A DNA stretch of 64,000 nucleotides from Heliocidaris erythrogramma (GCA_025617745.1 CM046863.1:14574875-14638874), one strand, 5' to 3'. Shown: positions 1 to 11,956, counted from the first letter of the stretch. The notes: generated by a model not told the origin, from the sequence alone. Program-made: numbers and translations.

Positions 1-225
1 GGACACTAACGTATCATAACTTATTTTAGTAAAGGGGTGATGGATGTTTCCATTGGAACAGTAAGAACAAAACTGATATTTGAGCAACCGGACACTAACT
101 TATCATAACTTATTTTAGTAAAGGGGTGATGGATGTTTCCATGGGAACAGTAAGAACAAAACTGATATTTCAGCAACAGGACACTAACTTATCATAACTT
201 ATTTTAGTAAAGGGGTGATGGATGT
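1..225. repeat. Tandem repeat, 89-bp period, about 2.5 copies
   Basis: Units start at 1, 90 and 179 with ggacactaac and differ by only a few bases. The third unit diverges after about 225. The first two units each carry a near-palindrome of the form GTTTCCATnGGAAC (46-59 and 135-148). The array runs off the window start, so total copy number is unknown. Its sequence is related, in reverse complement, to the block at 38.78-38.85 kb. Confidence 0.9.
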
Positions 226-430
226 GACTACTAAATGTATCGGCCATTACCATGGTAACACATATATTTATTGTGTTGTATTTCTAACAAAATAATGTGG
301 TTGTTTTCAGCATGAAATAATGGTAAATATCTAATAATTTTTGCCGTCTGTTTGATTATATCAAAAATTGTAGTTAATTGGAGTAGAGCAAAATTTGATT
401 TATAAAAACTGTTGCCATGGAAACAGAATG
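226..430 (+). repeat. Dispersed repeat with GTTnCCATGGnAAC palindromes
   Basis: This stretch aligns in reverse complement with about 38430-38640: shared blocks include the palindromes at 246-259 and 411-424, a CATGAAATAATG block and a TGTTTGATTATAT block. With the tandem units before it, it forms one repeat family present twice in the window in opposite orientations. No coding potential is visible. Confidence 0.75.
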
Positions 431-600
431 TTAATGAAGATGAAATCTTTCAACCAATAAAAGAAATGTGACCTACCAATACAAAATAAATGTTAAACAA
501 ACTAAATTTGAACAATATCAAATGAATGATAGCTATCAGAATCAGCTTGTTTGCCTTAAAAGCCAAGTACACCCAAATAATGAGTTGAGTTGAATGAATA

Positions 601-889
601 GAGTAAAATTAAATAAACAAAAGAGTAAAAAATATCAAAATCGGATCAAAATACGAAATTTACGGCATTTTGAAGTTTTGCATTGTTTCGTAAAACAGTG
701 ATATGCATAACATAGGCTGTATGCAAATTGGTGATCCGATGATGTCATAAGCTCACTTTCCTTTTGTATTTTATTATATGAAATACCATTTTGCCATACA
801 TTCACAATACTTAAATTGTTATATTAAATCATATAGAACAAGATCATCGATACAAGATACATTCATGAACACTTAGTAACCCCCCCCCC

Positions 890-923
<34 letters not shown>

Positions 924-1188
924 TTCATTAATCATATCACTCAATCACTCAATGGTCATAGAAAAATAATCTCAAATTAGACATGATTATACAATTTTTC
1001 CCCAAATAAAATACAAAAGGAAAAGTGAGCTAATGACATCATCGGCTCAATAATTTGCATACAGCTCATGTTATTTATGCACATCACCGTTTCATGAAAC
1101 AATGCAAAACATTAAAATTCCATAAATGTCTCGTTTTTTATCCGATTTTTGATGAATGTTTAACCTTTTTTGGTTTAATTTTACTTTA
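601..1188. mobile_element. Foldback/MITE-like inverted-repeat element
   Basis: Arms 601-776 and 1004-1188 are inverted copies of one another (about 80% by eye, with small indels). Shared blocks include TTTTGCATTGTTTC, GCTGTATGCAAATT and CCGATGATGTCAT. The interior is AT-rich and contains a C11-A30 homopolymer junction (880-920). No ORF is present, so this looks non-autonomous. I could not find a clear target duplication. Confidence 0.75.
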
Positions 1189-2714
1189 CTGATTTAAATC
1201 AATTTTGAGAGGTGAACCTGGCCTGTAAAGTTGGTTGCGGATGTGTTCCTCATTGGCGAAACTATTGGAAATTGAAAATTACCACACATTCCTAACTGAA
1301 CAACATTGAAGAAAACGTCAGATTCTTAATATATATAACATGAGCTTTCAATTCAAATCTTTCTAGATATTAGAAAGAAGTGTTTTGACTAAACAGTATC
1401 AAAATTGTTGCTCGCTTACAAACTGTAAAAACTGACATTAGCGCCCAACCCATCAACATTATGTCTGCATGGCTTTCATCATTTGGTCGACCACTCGAAA
1501 GTCGGTCTCGCCAAGGTATATTGATAATGTATCAAAATCATATTGAATATGTAAGAAAACCTGCCTACATGTACGTTATAGGATGGATGGGCCGATCACA
1601 TAGCAGTTTCCTATAACCGAATTGCAGTCCCAAATCTGCCCCTGGTAGTGTCCAACTATTTTATTGTACTGAAAATCGGTGAAGTCTTATCGGGCCTTTA
1701 CTGTCAAAGACACATAGCTTATGGATGATTAACCCTCTCGTTACCACAAGACTAAAATACTATTCACTTTGTACATAGTGTTGTTGACTTTGGTCCTGAT
1801 AGGGTTAAAACTCCTCTATTTTAGGCGCCTTACGAAAAGTTTTTACAGCGGCGCCGAATGATTTGGCGTGCCTGCGGAGCGGCTTTGTTCCCAACACGCC
1901 GACTGAGCGATGCGGCGGAAGTTCTAATTTATCTCGTTTAGCAGGTGGATGGCCGCAATAGCCCACACTGACATTGGGGGACAGTTTTTGAGATGGTAAT
2001 TGTTGAATACCCCCCTCTAGTGTTTGGTTTATGTGTATGCTTGAAGCCAAATTAATACATGAAAAATACGGCAAACAGCGACGACTTTATAGGAATGCAT
2101 GTCAACTGGTATAGGCTATATATATATTACTTTTGTTAAATATCTAGTACTAGTGTTTATGGCTATAGTTATGCTATCAAAAGATGCCGAAATCTTAATT
2201 GCCTAAAAGGAGGGCTAGAGAAAATCATAAACTGCCGGAGGCAGTGCAACACCCATGAATAGAAAATAATATAATTATATAGTATGTCGAGTAATTCCCT
2301 GCTTTAAAAGAGTTATTTCAAATTAATTGAAATCGCTAATACAACAGCCATGAATTATTTCTTCTCCTTAACTACTTTATGTTTCTTCTTCTTTCTTTTT
2401 ACCATAAAATAGTACGAACAAAAAGAGGGTGAATGTATTTTTCGTTTGGTGTTATTCCCTCGTGCTACACAAAACTAAGCTATGAAGAATAGGTACTAGA
2501 AAATCTAATTTGATTAATTACTTATCTAAATTTATAATCAAATATTTACTATTCTGCCTTCATGCTAATATATTTTTGTAAAATGTAAATGTAATCGTTG
2601 GCCATGTTTATCGTAGAGCGCGTTCGATTCATTGTGTATTAATGTTTTAAACTGCTCATGACGCTTTTGCATACAGCAGAGACACTATTGTTTTTGACGG
2701 GTTAATCTATACCT
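1189..2714. other. Unassigned AT-rich DNA with one GC-rich pocket
   Basis: No recognisable gene. A short minus-strand ORF (1805-2074, 89 codons) overlaps a GC-rich pocket near 1830-1990 but resembles nothing I know. An 18-codon plus-strand reading from ATG 1461 ends at a GT-like donor (1516-1517), with no confirmed partner exon. The rest is simple AT-rich sequence. Confidence 0.5.
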
Positions 2715-2885
2715 GGGGGTGTTTCATAAAGCTGTTTGTAAAGTTACGAATGACTTTACGAACAACTGGAACATGTTCTTGGGTGCTATACTAATCAGAT
2801 TCCCAATCATTTAGTGCAAGAACTGATCACCAGTCATGCGTAAAGTCGTGCGTAACTTACGAACAGCTTGATGAAACCGCCCCCC
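2715..2885. mobile_element. Short palindromic MITE
   Basis: The left end (2715-2761) and right end (about 2838-2885) are inverted copies; both carry GTTTCATnAAGCTGTT, GTTACG and GACTTTACG blocks, with G-rich/C-rich tips. Total length is about 170 bp with no ORF. This pattern is common in non-autonomous elements of marine invertebrates; family not assigned. Confidence 0.75.
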
Positions 2886-3307
2886 CCCCTCCCCCATGAA
2901 GATTTTTACTATTTAGATATTTATCTATTCTATCACGTTTAACGTTTACAGTAGCTTATAAGAACATTTGCTTGTGTTTGATAACAAATGTTATTCGTTT
3001 CAGTGGCATATCTACGGGAGGAGGGGGGGGGGGGGGGGGGGAGGGGGCACGTGGCACGTGCCCCAGCCGCGCATTTTTTTGTACACAACTGTTTAGCCAT
3101 ATCGCGGAAAAATTCGTTCCATTACTACGCAGAAATATATAAAAAAGAAATCCCCCCCCCCCAACAAAAAAAACTATACAATGTATTAGGAAAGAGAAGA
3201 GTGCAGAAAAAAGGAAAACCGAAGAAATGCATGAAAAAGGAGAAGGGGAAGATTTTAAAAAAAGTTGTTTCCTTATGTATTTCTTTGTTTTTCTTTAAAT
3301 CCATCCT
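2886..3307. other. Poly(G)/poly(C) and A-rich stretch
   Basis: Begins with C-rich sequence, then contains a long G run near 3025-3045, a CACGTGGCACGTG block and an 11-C run followed by A-rich DNA (3152-3173). The long plus-strand reading here (2988-3317) is low-complexity Lys/Gly sequence and is not credible as a gene. Confidence 0.5.
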
Positions 3308-3800
3308 CAGTGCGTAGCCAGGATTTCATTTTAGTGGGGAGAGCGGTAATTGTCGGGTGCAGGGAGAGGGGAATTTCCCCTCCCGCCCGAAGCGCGAAAG
3401 CTATAACATTTTATATCAAATTAGAAAGATAAAATAGGCTTGTAGCACCTTCTTTAGGCGAAAAGTAAGTTTGACGCCCGGACCGGACTGCTTTTCAATA
3501 ATATGGAAGGAATAGTACGCTGTATGTAATAGGGGTGGAGCTGGAATGGGAAGTTTGCCCCCTTCCCGCGCGAAGCGCGAAAGCTCTGACTTTTTTAAAA
3601 GCAAATTTCAGAGAAATATACGGCTCGTACGTAGCACCTTTTTTAGGCGATAAAATAGTTCGACGCCAAAAAGTGGGTTTTTTCTATGGCAAAAAATGTT
3701 GAAAAAGTAGGAATTCCTACTTTTGTCTTAAAAGTGGCATCCCTGAATACTGTACTGTATGTAACAGGGGTGGGTGCAGAGATGGACGGACGCCGTAATT
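3308..3800. repeat. Degenerate tandem/dispersed repeat with CGCGAAAGC motif
   Basis: Two to three diverged copies with spacing of about 180-235 bp share four landmarks: GAAGCGCGAAAGCT (near 3390 and 3570), GTAGCACCTTnTTTAGGCGA (near 3440 and 3632), a CGACGCC block, and CTGTATGTAA followed by AGGGGTGG (near 3520 and 3755). It opens with GCGTAGCCAGGATTT, a motif also seen at the tips of the 60.27-kb foldback element. Non-coding. Confidence 0.65.
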
Positions 3801-3976
3801 CCCGGGCTCCGATTTCATATTCATTTTTTGGGAAATTTTGATGGAAATGAAGTGATTGCAAACATGGACTAGAAGCAGATACCAGTTTACATCACCGGAA
3901 GCCATTTCTTGCCAAACCTTGCAGTTCTGAATCTAGCTGGAAAACAAGACGGTTACGTAACACTAAGCCAAGTACA

Positions 3977-4870
3977 ATGCCAAAGCCCAATCTTAGACAA
4001 AGGCCACCCATCTCATCAACGAATGATTCATCGGGAGCAGTTAAGTCCGGAACTTCAGCTGACTCTATTAAAATGTCAACTGACATACCCACCGACACGC
4101 CAGCTATTTCATTTGATCATCTTCTCCAAAGCTCTAAGTTTATGAAGTGCATTGACCGCGTTGTTCAGGCTGCAGTCCAGCAAGCGATGGAGAAAGAAAT
4201 GCTACGGTTTGCAACCAACATGGAGAAACGTGAATCCAGGCTTTCAGACATAATTGAGGAAAAACTTGGTCGTCCTCATGATCTGGAAATATCAGTTGAT
4301 TCAAAGCTTCATGAATTCCGTGCTGTGACGGAGTAGATGGAAAAGGTGAAAGATGAAATGAGTCGCGTTATTCATGAAGTGGATCATCTCGAGCAATATT
4401 CGCGCTGGAATAATGTCCGCATTCTTGGTATGCCAGAGTTGCCGAATGAAAAGACCGACCAGGTTGTTTGTGACCTGGCGAAGAGCATTGGAGTAGATCT
4501 TACAGCAAGTGACATCGACAGATCTCACCGTGTATCCCGACGTCCTACAGGGGTTCAACACACTGAAGGCAGTCAGTCATATGCTGGAGTATCTTGTTCT
4601 ACAGATACACGTCCTCGCGCAATCATTGTCAAGATGACATCTTACAAATTTAAAGAAGCCTTAATCAAGAATCGGCGAAAGTTGAAAGGTACCGGTAAGG
4701 TGATTGTTGAAGACCTTACAAAGCGTAACTCTGAGCTACTATCAACAGTGTCCAGGATGAAAGACAAGGTCAGCGCTGCATGGTCAACAGACGGGAGGAT
4801 CATCGCCATACTGAAATCTACAGGACGGAAAAAGCTTGTTTCGTCATTATCAGATCTCAGAAACACCTAA
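3977..4870 (+). pseudogene. LINE-A1 ORF1 protein, interrupted by one stop
   Basis: One reading frame of about 298 codons is broken only by an in-frame TAG at 4334-4336. The N-terminal third is Ser/Thr/Pro rich, the middle (around the stop) looks like a coiled coil, and the C-terminal part has features of L1-like ORF1 proteins: an RRM-like segment around VRILGMPELP, a SHRVSRR patch, then RAIIVKM, EALIKNRRKL and WSTDGRIIAI. ORF1 proteins bind element RNA and form the retrotransposition RNP. The same C-terminal block recurs in LINE-B at 18.8 kb, supporting a common ORF1 type. Start 3977 is the first Met giving this frame; an upstream start is possible. Confidence 0.8.
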
Positions 4871-5052
4871 AATGCTATCGATAACTTAACTCAAATCCTA
4901 TATCATTATAATGATCTATGGCTTCCGGTCACCACTTTTATCCTCTGTTTTGCACTTCCTATTTTTGGACTTGTAAATATAAATATTGTATTCTGATTTG
5001 TGAATTTTAATCTTTATTGTTTATATGCTCTTGATTTAATGTTTGTATATTT

Positions 5053-7361
5053 GTGATGTCTCTTCATACTCGTTACCAAAATGCTTTGAATAGATTAGAT
5101 TTGAATTCAATCTCACATGCTCTCTCGCCAATCAATGAAAATGATGATATTTTTGGAATAGATCAATCTTTCTACTTACCTAATGAATTGAATAATAATA
5201 TCGCTCGTCACGCATTGGATTCAATAAATTTTTCTGTGTTACATATTAATTGTCGTAGTATATTGAAAAATATGGATGGTATTACATCATTACTAGATAG
5301 TTTGTCTTTTCAATTTTCTATAATAGGGGTGACCGAAACCTGGTTAAAAGATGATATGTCTGCTGGTATATGTCATATTCAAGAATATAACTTTCTGTAT
5401 AACAATAGGGTAGGCAGAAGAGGTGGTGGCGTCGGTGTTTTCCTAAAGAATTCGCTACGTTTTAAACCTAGACATGATTTGGATGTGAATAATGATATTT
5501 TCGAAAGTTGTTTTACTGAAATAGAAAATGTATCTGGTAAAAATATAATTTGGGGCGTCATTTATAGATCTCCTGACCAACCATTGACTATTTTTTGTGA
5601 TTCATTACGCTCTATTCTTAGTATTGCTAATAATGAAAATAAAGTTTTGTATTTCATGGGTGATTATAATGTTAACTTACTATCCGCCACCTCTTGCCAT
5701 GAATCAAATGAATTTTTGAATATGTTTTCTACATTCTCTATATATTCAGTTATTCACCACCCTACAAGAATGACAGACCATTCATTTACATTATTAGATA
5801 ACATTTTTACAAATGACGTGATGAACAAGTTTAGTGGTGTTATTGTGGTGGATATTAGTGACCACTTCCCAGTATTCAGTGTTTGTCATAATAATAAAAT
5901 ATTTGAAAAAAGATATTCGGTATTTAAAAGAAAAATTCATGAAAATAACATCAATGTTTTCAATCAGCGTTTAAAAAAGTCTGTTGGAATTTAAAATCTG
6001 ATGAGCCTAATGTTAGTTAGGATCCGTTTTTGGCAAAGTTTTTGCGCATATATGACGAATGTTTTCCTTTACAAGAAACAAATATAAAAAATAAACGTAA
6101 AAATAAAGTTTGGATTAATGGTGAACTCGCGAAAATGATAAAGAGAAAATGGCGATTATATAAAAAATTTATTAAAAATCCATCTCAATACAGGAAATGT
6201 GTATATAAACAGTATAGAAATAAGGTCACTAGTGAGATAAAAAAAGGCTAAATTTCAATATTACAAGAATAGATTTAACAATGATAAAGGTAATATGAAA
6301 GCAACATGGAAAACAATCAATGAAGCATTAGGTGTCAAGTCCAGTTCTAAGCAGTGTGTTGAAAAACTTATCGTGGACGGTGAGATAGTTACAAATAAAC
6401 AAGAAATATCTGAAACGTTTAATAATTATTTTGTAAATATTGGTTTTAACTTAACAAATAATGATCGTTATTGTAACAACAATTACCGCCAACAGTTACC
6501 GAGAAATGATAAATCCGCCTATTTCCCCCCTATCACTTGTAAAGAAATTATTAATATTGTAACTGCTTTAAAGAATGGAACTAGTGCAGGATATGATGGT
6601 ATCGACATTTACGTTGTGAAACGAATAATTAATTTGATTTCTGTACCTCTTTGTTTTATTTTTAACTCATCTATTACAAATGGTATATTTCCAGACAAAC
6701 TAAAATTAGCAAAGGTTATTCCAATTTTTAAAAATGGTAATATCAATGATATGACAAATTATCGTCCTATTTCTGTTCTTCCGTTATTTTCGAAGATTTT
6801 TGAAAAATGTTTGTACAAACGATTATATAAGTTTTGTTCTTCATGTAATATTTTATTTGACAATCAATATGGGTTTCGCTCTGGTCACTCCGCATCGTTG
6901 GCTCTTCTTGATTTTATTGATAAAGTTTCACATGCGATAGATTCCAAGAATTATATGATTGGTTTATTCCTTGATTTAAGTAAAGCCTTTGATACCTTGG
7001 ATCATTCTATTTTGTTGAATAAATTAGAAACTTACGGTGTTCGTGGAATTTTGTTATCATTATTTAGAAGTTATTTATCTAATCGCTCTCAGTTTATTAA
7101 TTTTGACAATCATCAATCTGGATATATGCCGATTCGATGCGGAGTGCCCCAGGGTTCTATACTTGGCCTGTTACTTTTCTTGATTTATATTAATGACATT
7201 ATTAGTTCCTCGCAACTTCTGCATTTCATTTTATTTGCAGACGACACCAGTGTGTTCATGTCAAACCCAGATTTAGGTTTATTGATAAGCATATTTAATA
7301 ATGAATTAATTAAACTGAATGATTGGTTGGTGAACAATAAATTGGTATTAAATGTAAAAAA
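5053..7361 (+). pseudogene. LINE-A1 ORF2: endonuclease plus reverse transcriptase, frameshifted
   Basis: The endonuclease domain (5200-5890) shows HINCRS, TETWL, GRRGGGVGVF, WGVIYRSP, GDYN and SDHFPVF, the usual APE-family landmarks. A one-base shift in an A-run near 5975-5990, plus a TAG near 6019, moves the linker to another frame (6030-6251). A second shift in the A-run near 6238-6248 restores the first frame. The reverse transcriptase follows: NYRPISVLPLFSKIFEK, DLSKAFDTLDH, GVPQGSILG, and the catalytic FADD at 7234-7245. The reading is lost at 7361 where Penelope sequence begins, so the thumb and C-terminal part are missing. It nicks target DNA and copies element RNA in functional relatives; this copy cannot be active. 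Confidence 0.88.
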
Positions 7362-7580
7362 GGGGCCTGAGCTTTCGATCCTAGCAGAATCTTCGTCAGA
7401 GGCAAAAAGACAAACATAAAAAGCAAGACAAGCATATATATAGACTACAGACACAAAACAGTATACATGTAACAGGAACTGTAAGGGAGGGGCTGGGGAC
7501 ACAAAACAATGGGAACAAAAGGGGAGTATCAAAAGCCATGAGTCAAGTAGGTGTGGAGGGGGATTAAAGCAAATGAAATT
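7362..7580 (-). mobile_element. Penelope-like element 3' fragment (PLE-0)
   Basis: On the minus strand this ends with a hammerhead-type core next to the LINE-A1 break. No coding region survives, only about 200 bp of presumed 3' UTR. Assigned to Penelope because of the ribozyme core, its terminal position and its similarity in layout to the 12.6 and 13.85 kb ends. The distal boundary is uncertain. Confidence 0.55.
7365..7403 (-). ncRNA. Hammerhead ribozyme motif of PLE-0
   Basis: Reading the minus strand: stem I GCCT (7400-7403), core CTGACGA (7393-7399), stem II GATTC/GGATC with a five-base loop, GAAA (7373-7376), a self-complementary AGCT as stem III, cleavage-site C (7369), then stem I AGGC. 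One extra A sits before stem II. The loopless palindromic stem III suggests it would act as a dimer, as known for Penelope hammerheads. Confidence 0.65.
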
Positions 7581-7721
7581 AGTGGTATGTCTAGGCCTAC
7601 TGTATTCGTAATTACACTTTCAACTTTGAATTCTTGACGTCATCGCGCGTGCAATCAAATAATGCCGCTGTTTTATCGCGGGAAGGGGTCATGAGCCCCC
7701 CCCCCCCCAAAAAAAAAAAAA

Positions 7722-10304
7722 TCAAATGGATAATAAAATAAAAGCAAAATGTTAGAAATAAATAGATGAAAATCTTTTGGGGGCATTTCTTCTACTTTTT
7801 TTTACATTCATAGGTTTATTATGGAGTTCACGATTTCTCATCATCAGCATCATACATACTTTCATTATTGCTTCGTCTGCTGAATTGTTTTTCTGTATAA
7901 AAGAGTAACATTATTTACATTTTATTGAACTCAATATATTCAGCCAGTCGACATACATTACAAACGGTAAACTGAACACAGCTTGGGTTCTAATGGTTTC
8001 AAAAGCATGGATAGATGTCTTGTCTTTTCATTGCAGATGAGAACAAAGAAAATACGAACGAAGGTCGCCAACGCCAGTTCAGATAATCCCCAATTTTGTC
8101 AGTGGAGCTCCAATTCAGGCATTTTACACGCTGTATAGTGTTTGATTTCTTTACACATCCATTGTCGGGGGGGGGGGGGGCACTGCCATGACAAGGTGGG
8201 CACCATGCTTGTACACAAAAAACACGTTAAAAGGGTTGTTTTTCAATACCCGGCGATGTACGTGCGTACAGTGAAATGGGTATCAAATCTGCTAAAATCA
8301 GGGGGGAAAAGGATATACTTTTCACAGCCTGACATTATCCCCGCTTCATGTTTAGGGTGGTGAACACATTACAAAATACTTGTTTCGGGTATTCTGAGTT
8401 CGAAGGCTGATTACCTTTTAGGGCCCATTTTGTAAGTTCATGTTGTTATAACAGTGGTCCCCCCCCCCCCGTTTTGGGAAAGTCATATAACTCAGCAAGG
8501 GCATCTAACAAAATAAAACCATCACCGATTACTCGCTTTTCCAAAGGCGAATCGGAGTTGGTGGTTATAAAAACGAATAATCCCGAATAAATAAATATAT
8601 ATATATATATACTTGTACCAGCGTACCGATCATAACAGAGGAGTTATTATTGAACATTTTCCCCTATTTTATATTTTTAGACGTTAGCGAAAATTGAACT
8701 GATTAAGTCCGGTTTGAACTCTGTGATTTCATAAGTCTTCCGACCGCTGAGAGCTTATAATTTGCGGCAAAAATGAGAATAGATAACGACGGAATACACA
8801 CGAAACGACAAACACATGAGCACTGTGAAAATGGTAGTTTTTTTCTTATTACGAGGCGGCTAAAGTTATAAATATTAATTTCTTATACATGTAATAATCA
8901 GTCTATATACTGTAAACTCAACAAAATTGAATAAATTGGAAATCGAAAAAAAAATGGAAAATACAGAAGGAATCGGAGAAGTGTAAGTAGTCTCGCTAAA
9001 ATAATAAAACACATTTCCCAAAATAAATAGTAACCCATAATGATGATATAATAATGACTACTAGAAATAGTTTTTGAGGGGAAAAAATAAGAATGGAAAA
9101 TAAAAATATAAGTAAATGAATTCATTCATTAATTGTTAAATCAGCTTGAATCAGCATAAGACGATTTATTCAAATACATATAAAACAATAAATAGAAAAT
9201 ATGATAATAATTATATATTACAGCAAATACTTTTAAGAGTTATGTTAGCAATACTATCTTAGGAAAATACATGAATAATACATTAAAAAAAAAGAATTAT
9301 GAGGATAATAGAGAAAGCGGTGGACGAAGAAAGAAGGAAAAAAATAAAGGATGACGAAATGGAAGGAAAAGATAAAGGAATAACTCTAGGATAAATGAAG
9401 GAGAAAAAACAAAAGGAATAACCATAGGATAAATGAAGAAAAAAGAAAAGAAAATAACATTGATGAAAATAAAAAAAAAAACATTTCCCCAAAAAAATAG
9501 TAACCCATAATGATGATATAATAATGACTACTAGAAATAGTTTTTGAGGGGAAAAAATAAGAATGGAAAATAAAAATATAAGTAAATGAATTCATTCATT
9601 AATTGTTAAATCAGCTTGAATCAGCATAAGACGATTTATTCAAATACATATAAAACAATAAATAGAAAATATGATAATAATTATATATTACAGCAAATAC
9701 TTTTAAGAGTTATGTTAGCAATACTATCTTAGGAAAATACATGAATAATACATTAAAAAAAAAGAATTATGAGGATAATAGAGAAAGCGGTGGACGAAGA
9801 AAGAAGGAAAAAAATAAAGGATGACGAAATGGAAGGAAAAGATAAAGGAATAACTCTAGGATAAATGAAGGAGAAAAAACAAAAGGAATAACCATAGGAT
9901 AAATAAAGAAAAAAGAAAAGAAAATAACATTGATGAAAATAAAAAAAAAAAACAATCATGAATCATGTGAATAAGTGAGAAATAGGAAACTACAACGGGA
10001 ATTCAGAATTGATAGAAATTTAAAAAAAACCCACCAATATGCCAAAGGAGGGTCAAAATGAAGGGGGGAGGGCGAAATACAAAAAATACAATCAAAAGAA
10101 AGAAAAAAGGACGAATGGAAGTAATAGTATTTACTCTCGGAAAAAGAATTCAGGCAGTACTCAACGCAGGAAATTAGGATGAAACAGATGAATTTCATGG
10201 AGGAAACAAAGTTGGGGTGGAATTGATATATCGTATAACTGCACCAACCCCCTGTCCCTCTGTCTAAAGAGAGAGAGAGGGGGGGGGGGCAAAATACAAT
10301 ACCG
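7722..10304. repeat. Dispersed repeat R1, copy 1
   Basis: Aligns collinearly with 11957-17252 once that copy's Penelope insertion is removed. Shared blocks run from TAGAAATAAATAGATGAAAA at the left to CTCTGTCTAAAGAGAGAG and a G run at the right. Relative to copy 2 it has about 340 extra bases (8116-8459, poly(G) at one side and poly(C) at the other) and an internal 470-bp duplication. The uninterrupted (TA)n tract is at about 8597-8612. No coding region or terminal inverted repeat was found, so this is either a non-autonomous element or a segmental duplication. A third fragment lies near 27536-27580. Confidence 0.8.
9011..9950. repeat. Tandem duplication, 470-bp period, two copies
   Basis: 9011-9480 and 9481-9950 are nearly identical; I found only a handful of differences, mainly at the two ends and one at about 9904. 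R1 copy 2 has this segment only once, so the duplication is younger than the R1 split. Long minus-strand Phe/Ser-rich readings here are artefacts of the A/G-rich plus strand. Confidence 0.92.
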
Positions 10305-11956
10305 GAATAGAGAGAAACAAGAAACAATGGGAGAACCAGGATGACAGAACGACGGCAATAAACTGATTTAGGCCTATTTCTTTTCAATTATTTCAATTAT
10401 CATACAAAATTCTCCAGTCCGACAAAATATATTCATGTAGCTTGGCAGACGCTTACGGTAAGAAATCATCATGGGGGGGGGGGGGGGCATAAAAGGATAA
10501 GCGATCGATCAACAGGATGGTAAGGAGTATATAATGCCAACTGCTAAGTGTGATTGCATTTTTGCACCTCCATTGGCCATTTTTGTTTGTTGCTGTTTTT
10601 GCTTTCTGAAACCATCGATCTTCATTTAGACCATCTCACTATCGCTGTTTAGAAATTAGGAGTAAGCGGAGCGAGTGAAGATATGGAGAATCTCTTTCGT
10701 AATAAAAGTGTTAGTTTATCATAAAACTACGCTATGTATTATACATATCAAATTTTGAAATGCATATGATGGTAGTTTAGGGGGCTTTAGCATTTTTTTT
10801 TTTGTGGGGGGTGATTTGAGTCCACAAGCAAAGCCCCTTCTCCGTAGAACCTCGCCTTTGCGCCTGTAACATCAGCAGAAACATAAGAAGAACATAAATG
10901 GGATACTGGCAAATACCCCCCCCCCCCCCCAAAAAAAGGGAGAAAGTCCGAAGACCGAAAATTCTGCTCGGTTACAACCACGAAATGCATAATAAAACGG
11001 AATAACTGTTATATGAAAGGTAACCAGGGGCGGCAATACAGTGGGGCGTGGGTTAGGGGGCGAGCACCCCTACGATATTTTTCAAGTAGGCCCAAGTGAA
11101 AGCAAAGAACAAAAATTAGGAGAAAAGGAACAAGAACAAGAAAAAAAGATCAATAAAAGGAAGAAAGAAAATACAGTATCACAAAAGAGAGCCCTGTGTA
11201 CTGTAGCCCTATATTACCCGTTATTCAGTTGAGAAAAAAAAATGGCGTCAAGTTTTGTTCGTCTTGCCTCTCCTATCAAAATACCCGAGCGCTACATCTG
11301 AAGGTTACATTATAGAATAGTCTGGGCAAATGAAATTTGCGCGATAAATAACTCGGGTACCAACCGAAGTCCCCCCCCCCCCCCCCAAAAAAAAAAAAAA
11401 GGTATGTTTTACATCCATCCTCATCTGACACAGGCCAATCTCTTTTCTTTCTAAACGGGTCTACAATGTAATGTATTATTTTCAATAACAACAAGAACAA
11501 TAGTAATTATAATGATGTAATTATATGATGAATATGATGTTGATAATGATGATGTTGTTGATAATGCTGATGATCATGATGATAATAATAATAACAACAA
11601 CAGCAACAAAAACATGATTATTTGTAAGACCATACCGAAACCTACATGCTTTCTATAAAAGTTCCATCTTTTTCTTCATTATAAATCTAACATTTGGAAC
11701 ATCCCATTCACGCCATTATTTTCATATCTTTGTCTGGAATTACACTTTTCCCATCAATTGTTCTGTCTTCATTTCTGACCTTCTTTATTACCGTCTATAA
11801 TTATGAGCACTCTATTTTATATTTCTCTCTTCAACAACAATTTCGTCTTCTGTGCTCGTCTATTTGTTTAGAACAGAACAGAAAAAACACCAACAGGAAA
11901 AGTGGAAACAAAGAGTACGATCAAAACTCATGAAGCCAAAAAAAAAAAATGAAATG
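10305..11956. other. Unassigned DNA rich in homopolymer tracts
   Basis: Contains G/C runs at about 10472-10487, 10916-10930 (C then A) and 11371-11400 (C16 then A14), an A/G-rich stretch near 11090-11190, and a GAT/AAC microsatellite. The short ORFs (10787-10990, 11041-11232, 11276-11500, 11694-11933) are low-complexity or cross homopolymers. No gene supported. Confidence 0.5.
11510..11615. repeat. Trinucleotide-type microsatellite (GAT/AAC)
   Basis: Impure runs of GATGATGTT, GATAAT and AACAACAAC make up this stretch. No other signal. Confidence 0.8.

Larger units (their letters stand above)
3905..7361 (+). mobile_element. LINE-A1, APE-type non-LTR retrotransposon, 3'-truncated
   Basis: ORF1 (3977-4870) is followed after a 182-bp gap by ORF2 with an apurinic-type endonuclease and reverse transcriptase, the organisation of the CR1/L2/Jockey group. 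The sequence tracks LINE-A2 (28.6 kb) until about 7361, where it abruptly becomes a Penelope 3' end. LINE copies normally keep their 3' end and lose the 5' end, so this copy was truncated after insertion. The 5' boundary is not defined; about 3905 is the earliest point upstream of ORF1 that I would include. Confidence 0.85.

Noticed and set aside
1805-2074. 89-codon minus-strand ORF in a GC-rich pocket
   Set aside because: No recognisable family, no splice or promoter context; kept only as a note in the gap description.
9283-9959. Paired Phe-rich minus-strand ORFs
   Set aside because: Low-complexity translation of a duplicated A/G-rich segment; no domain.
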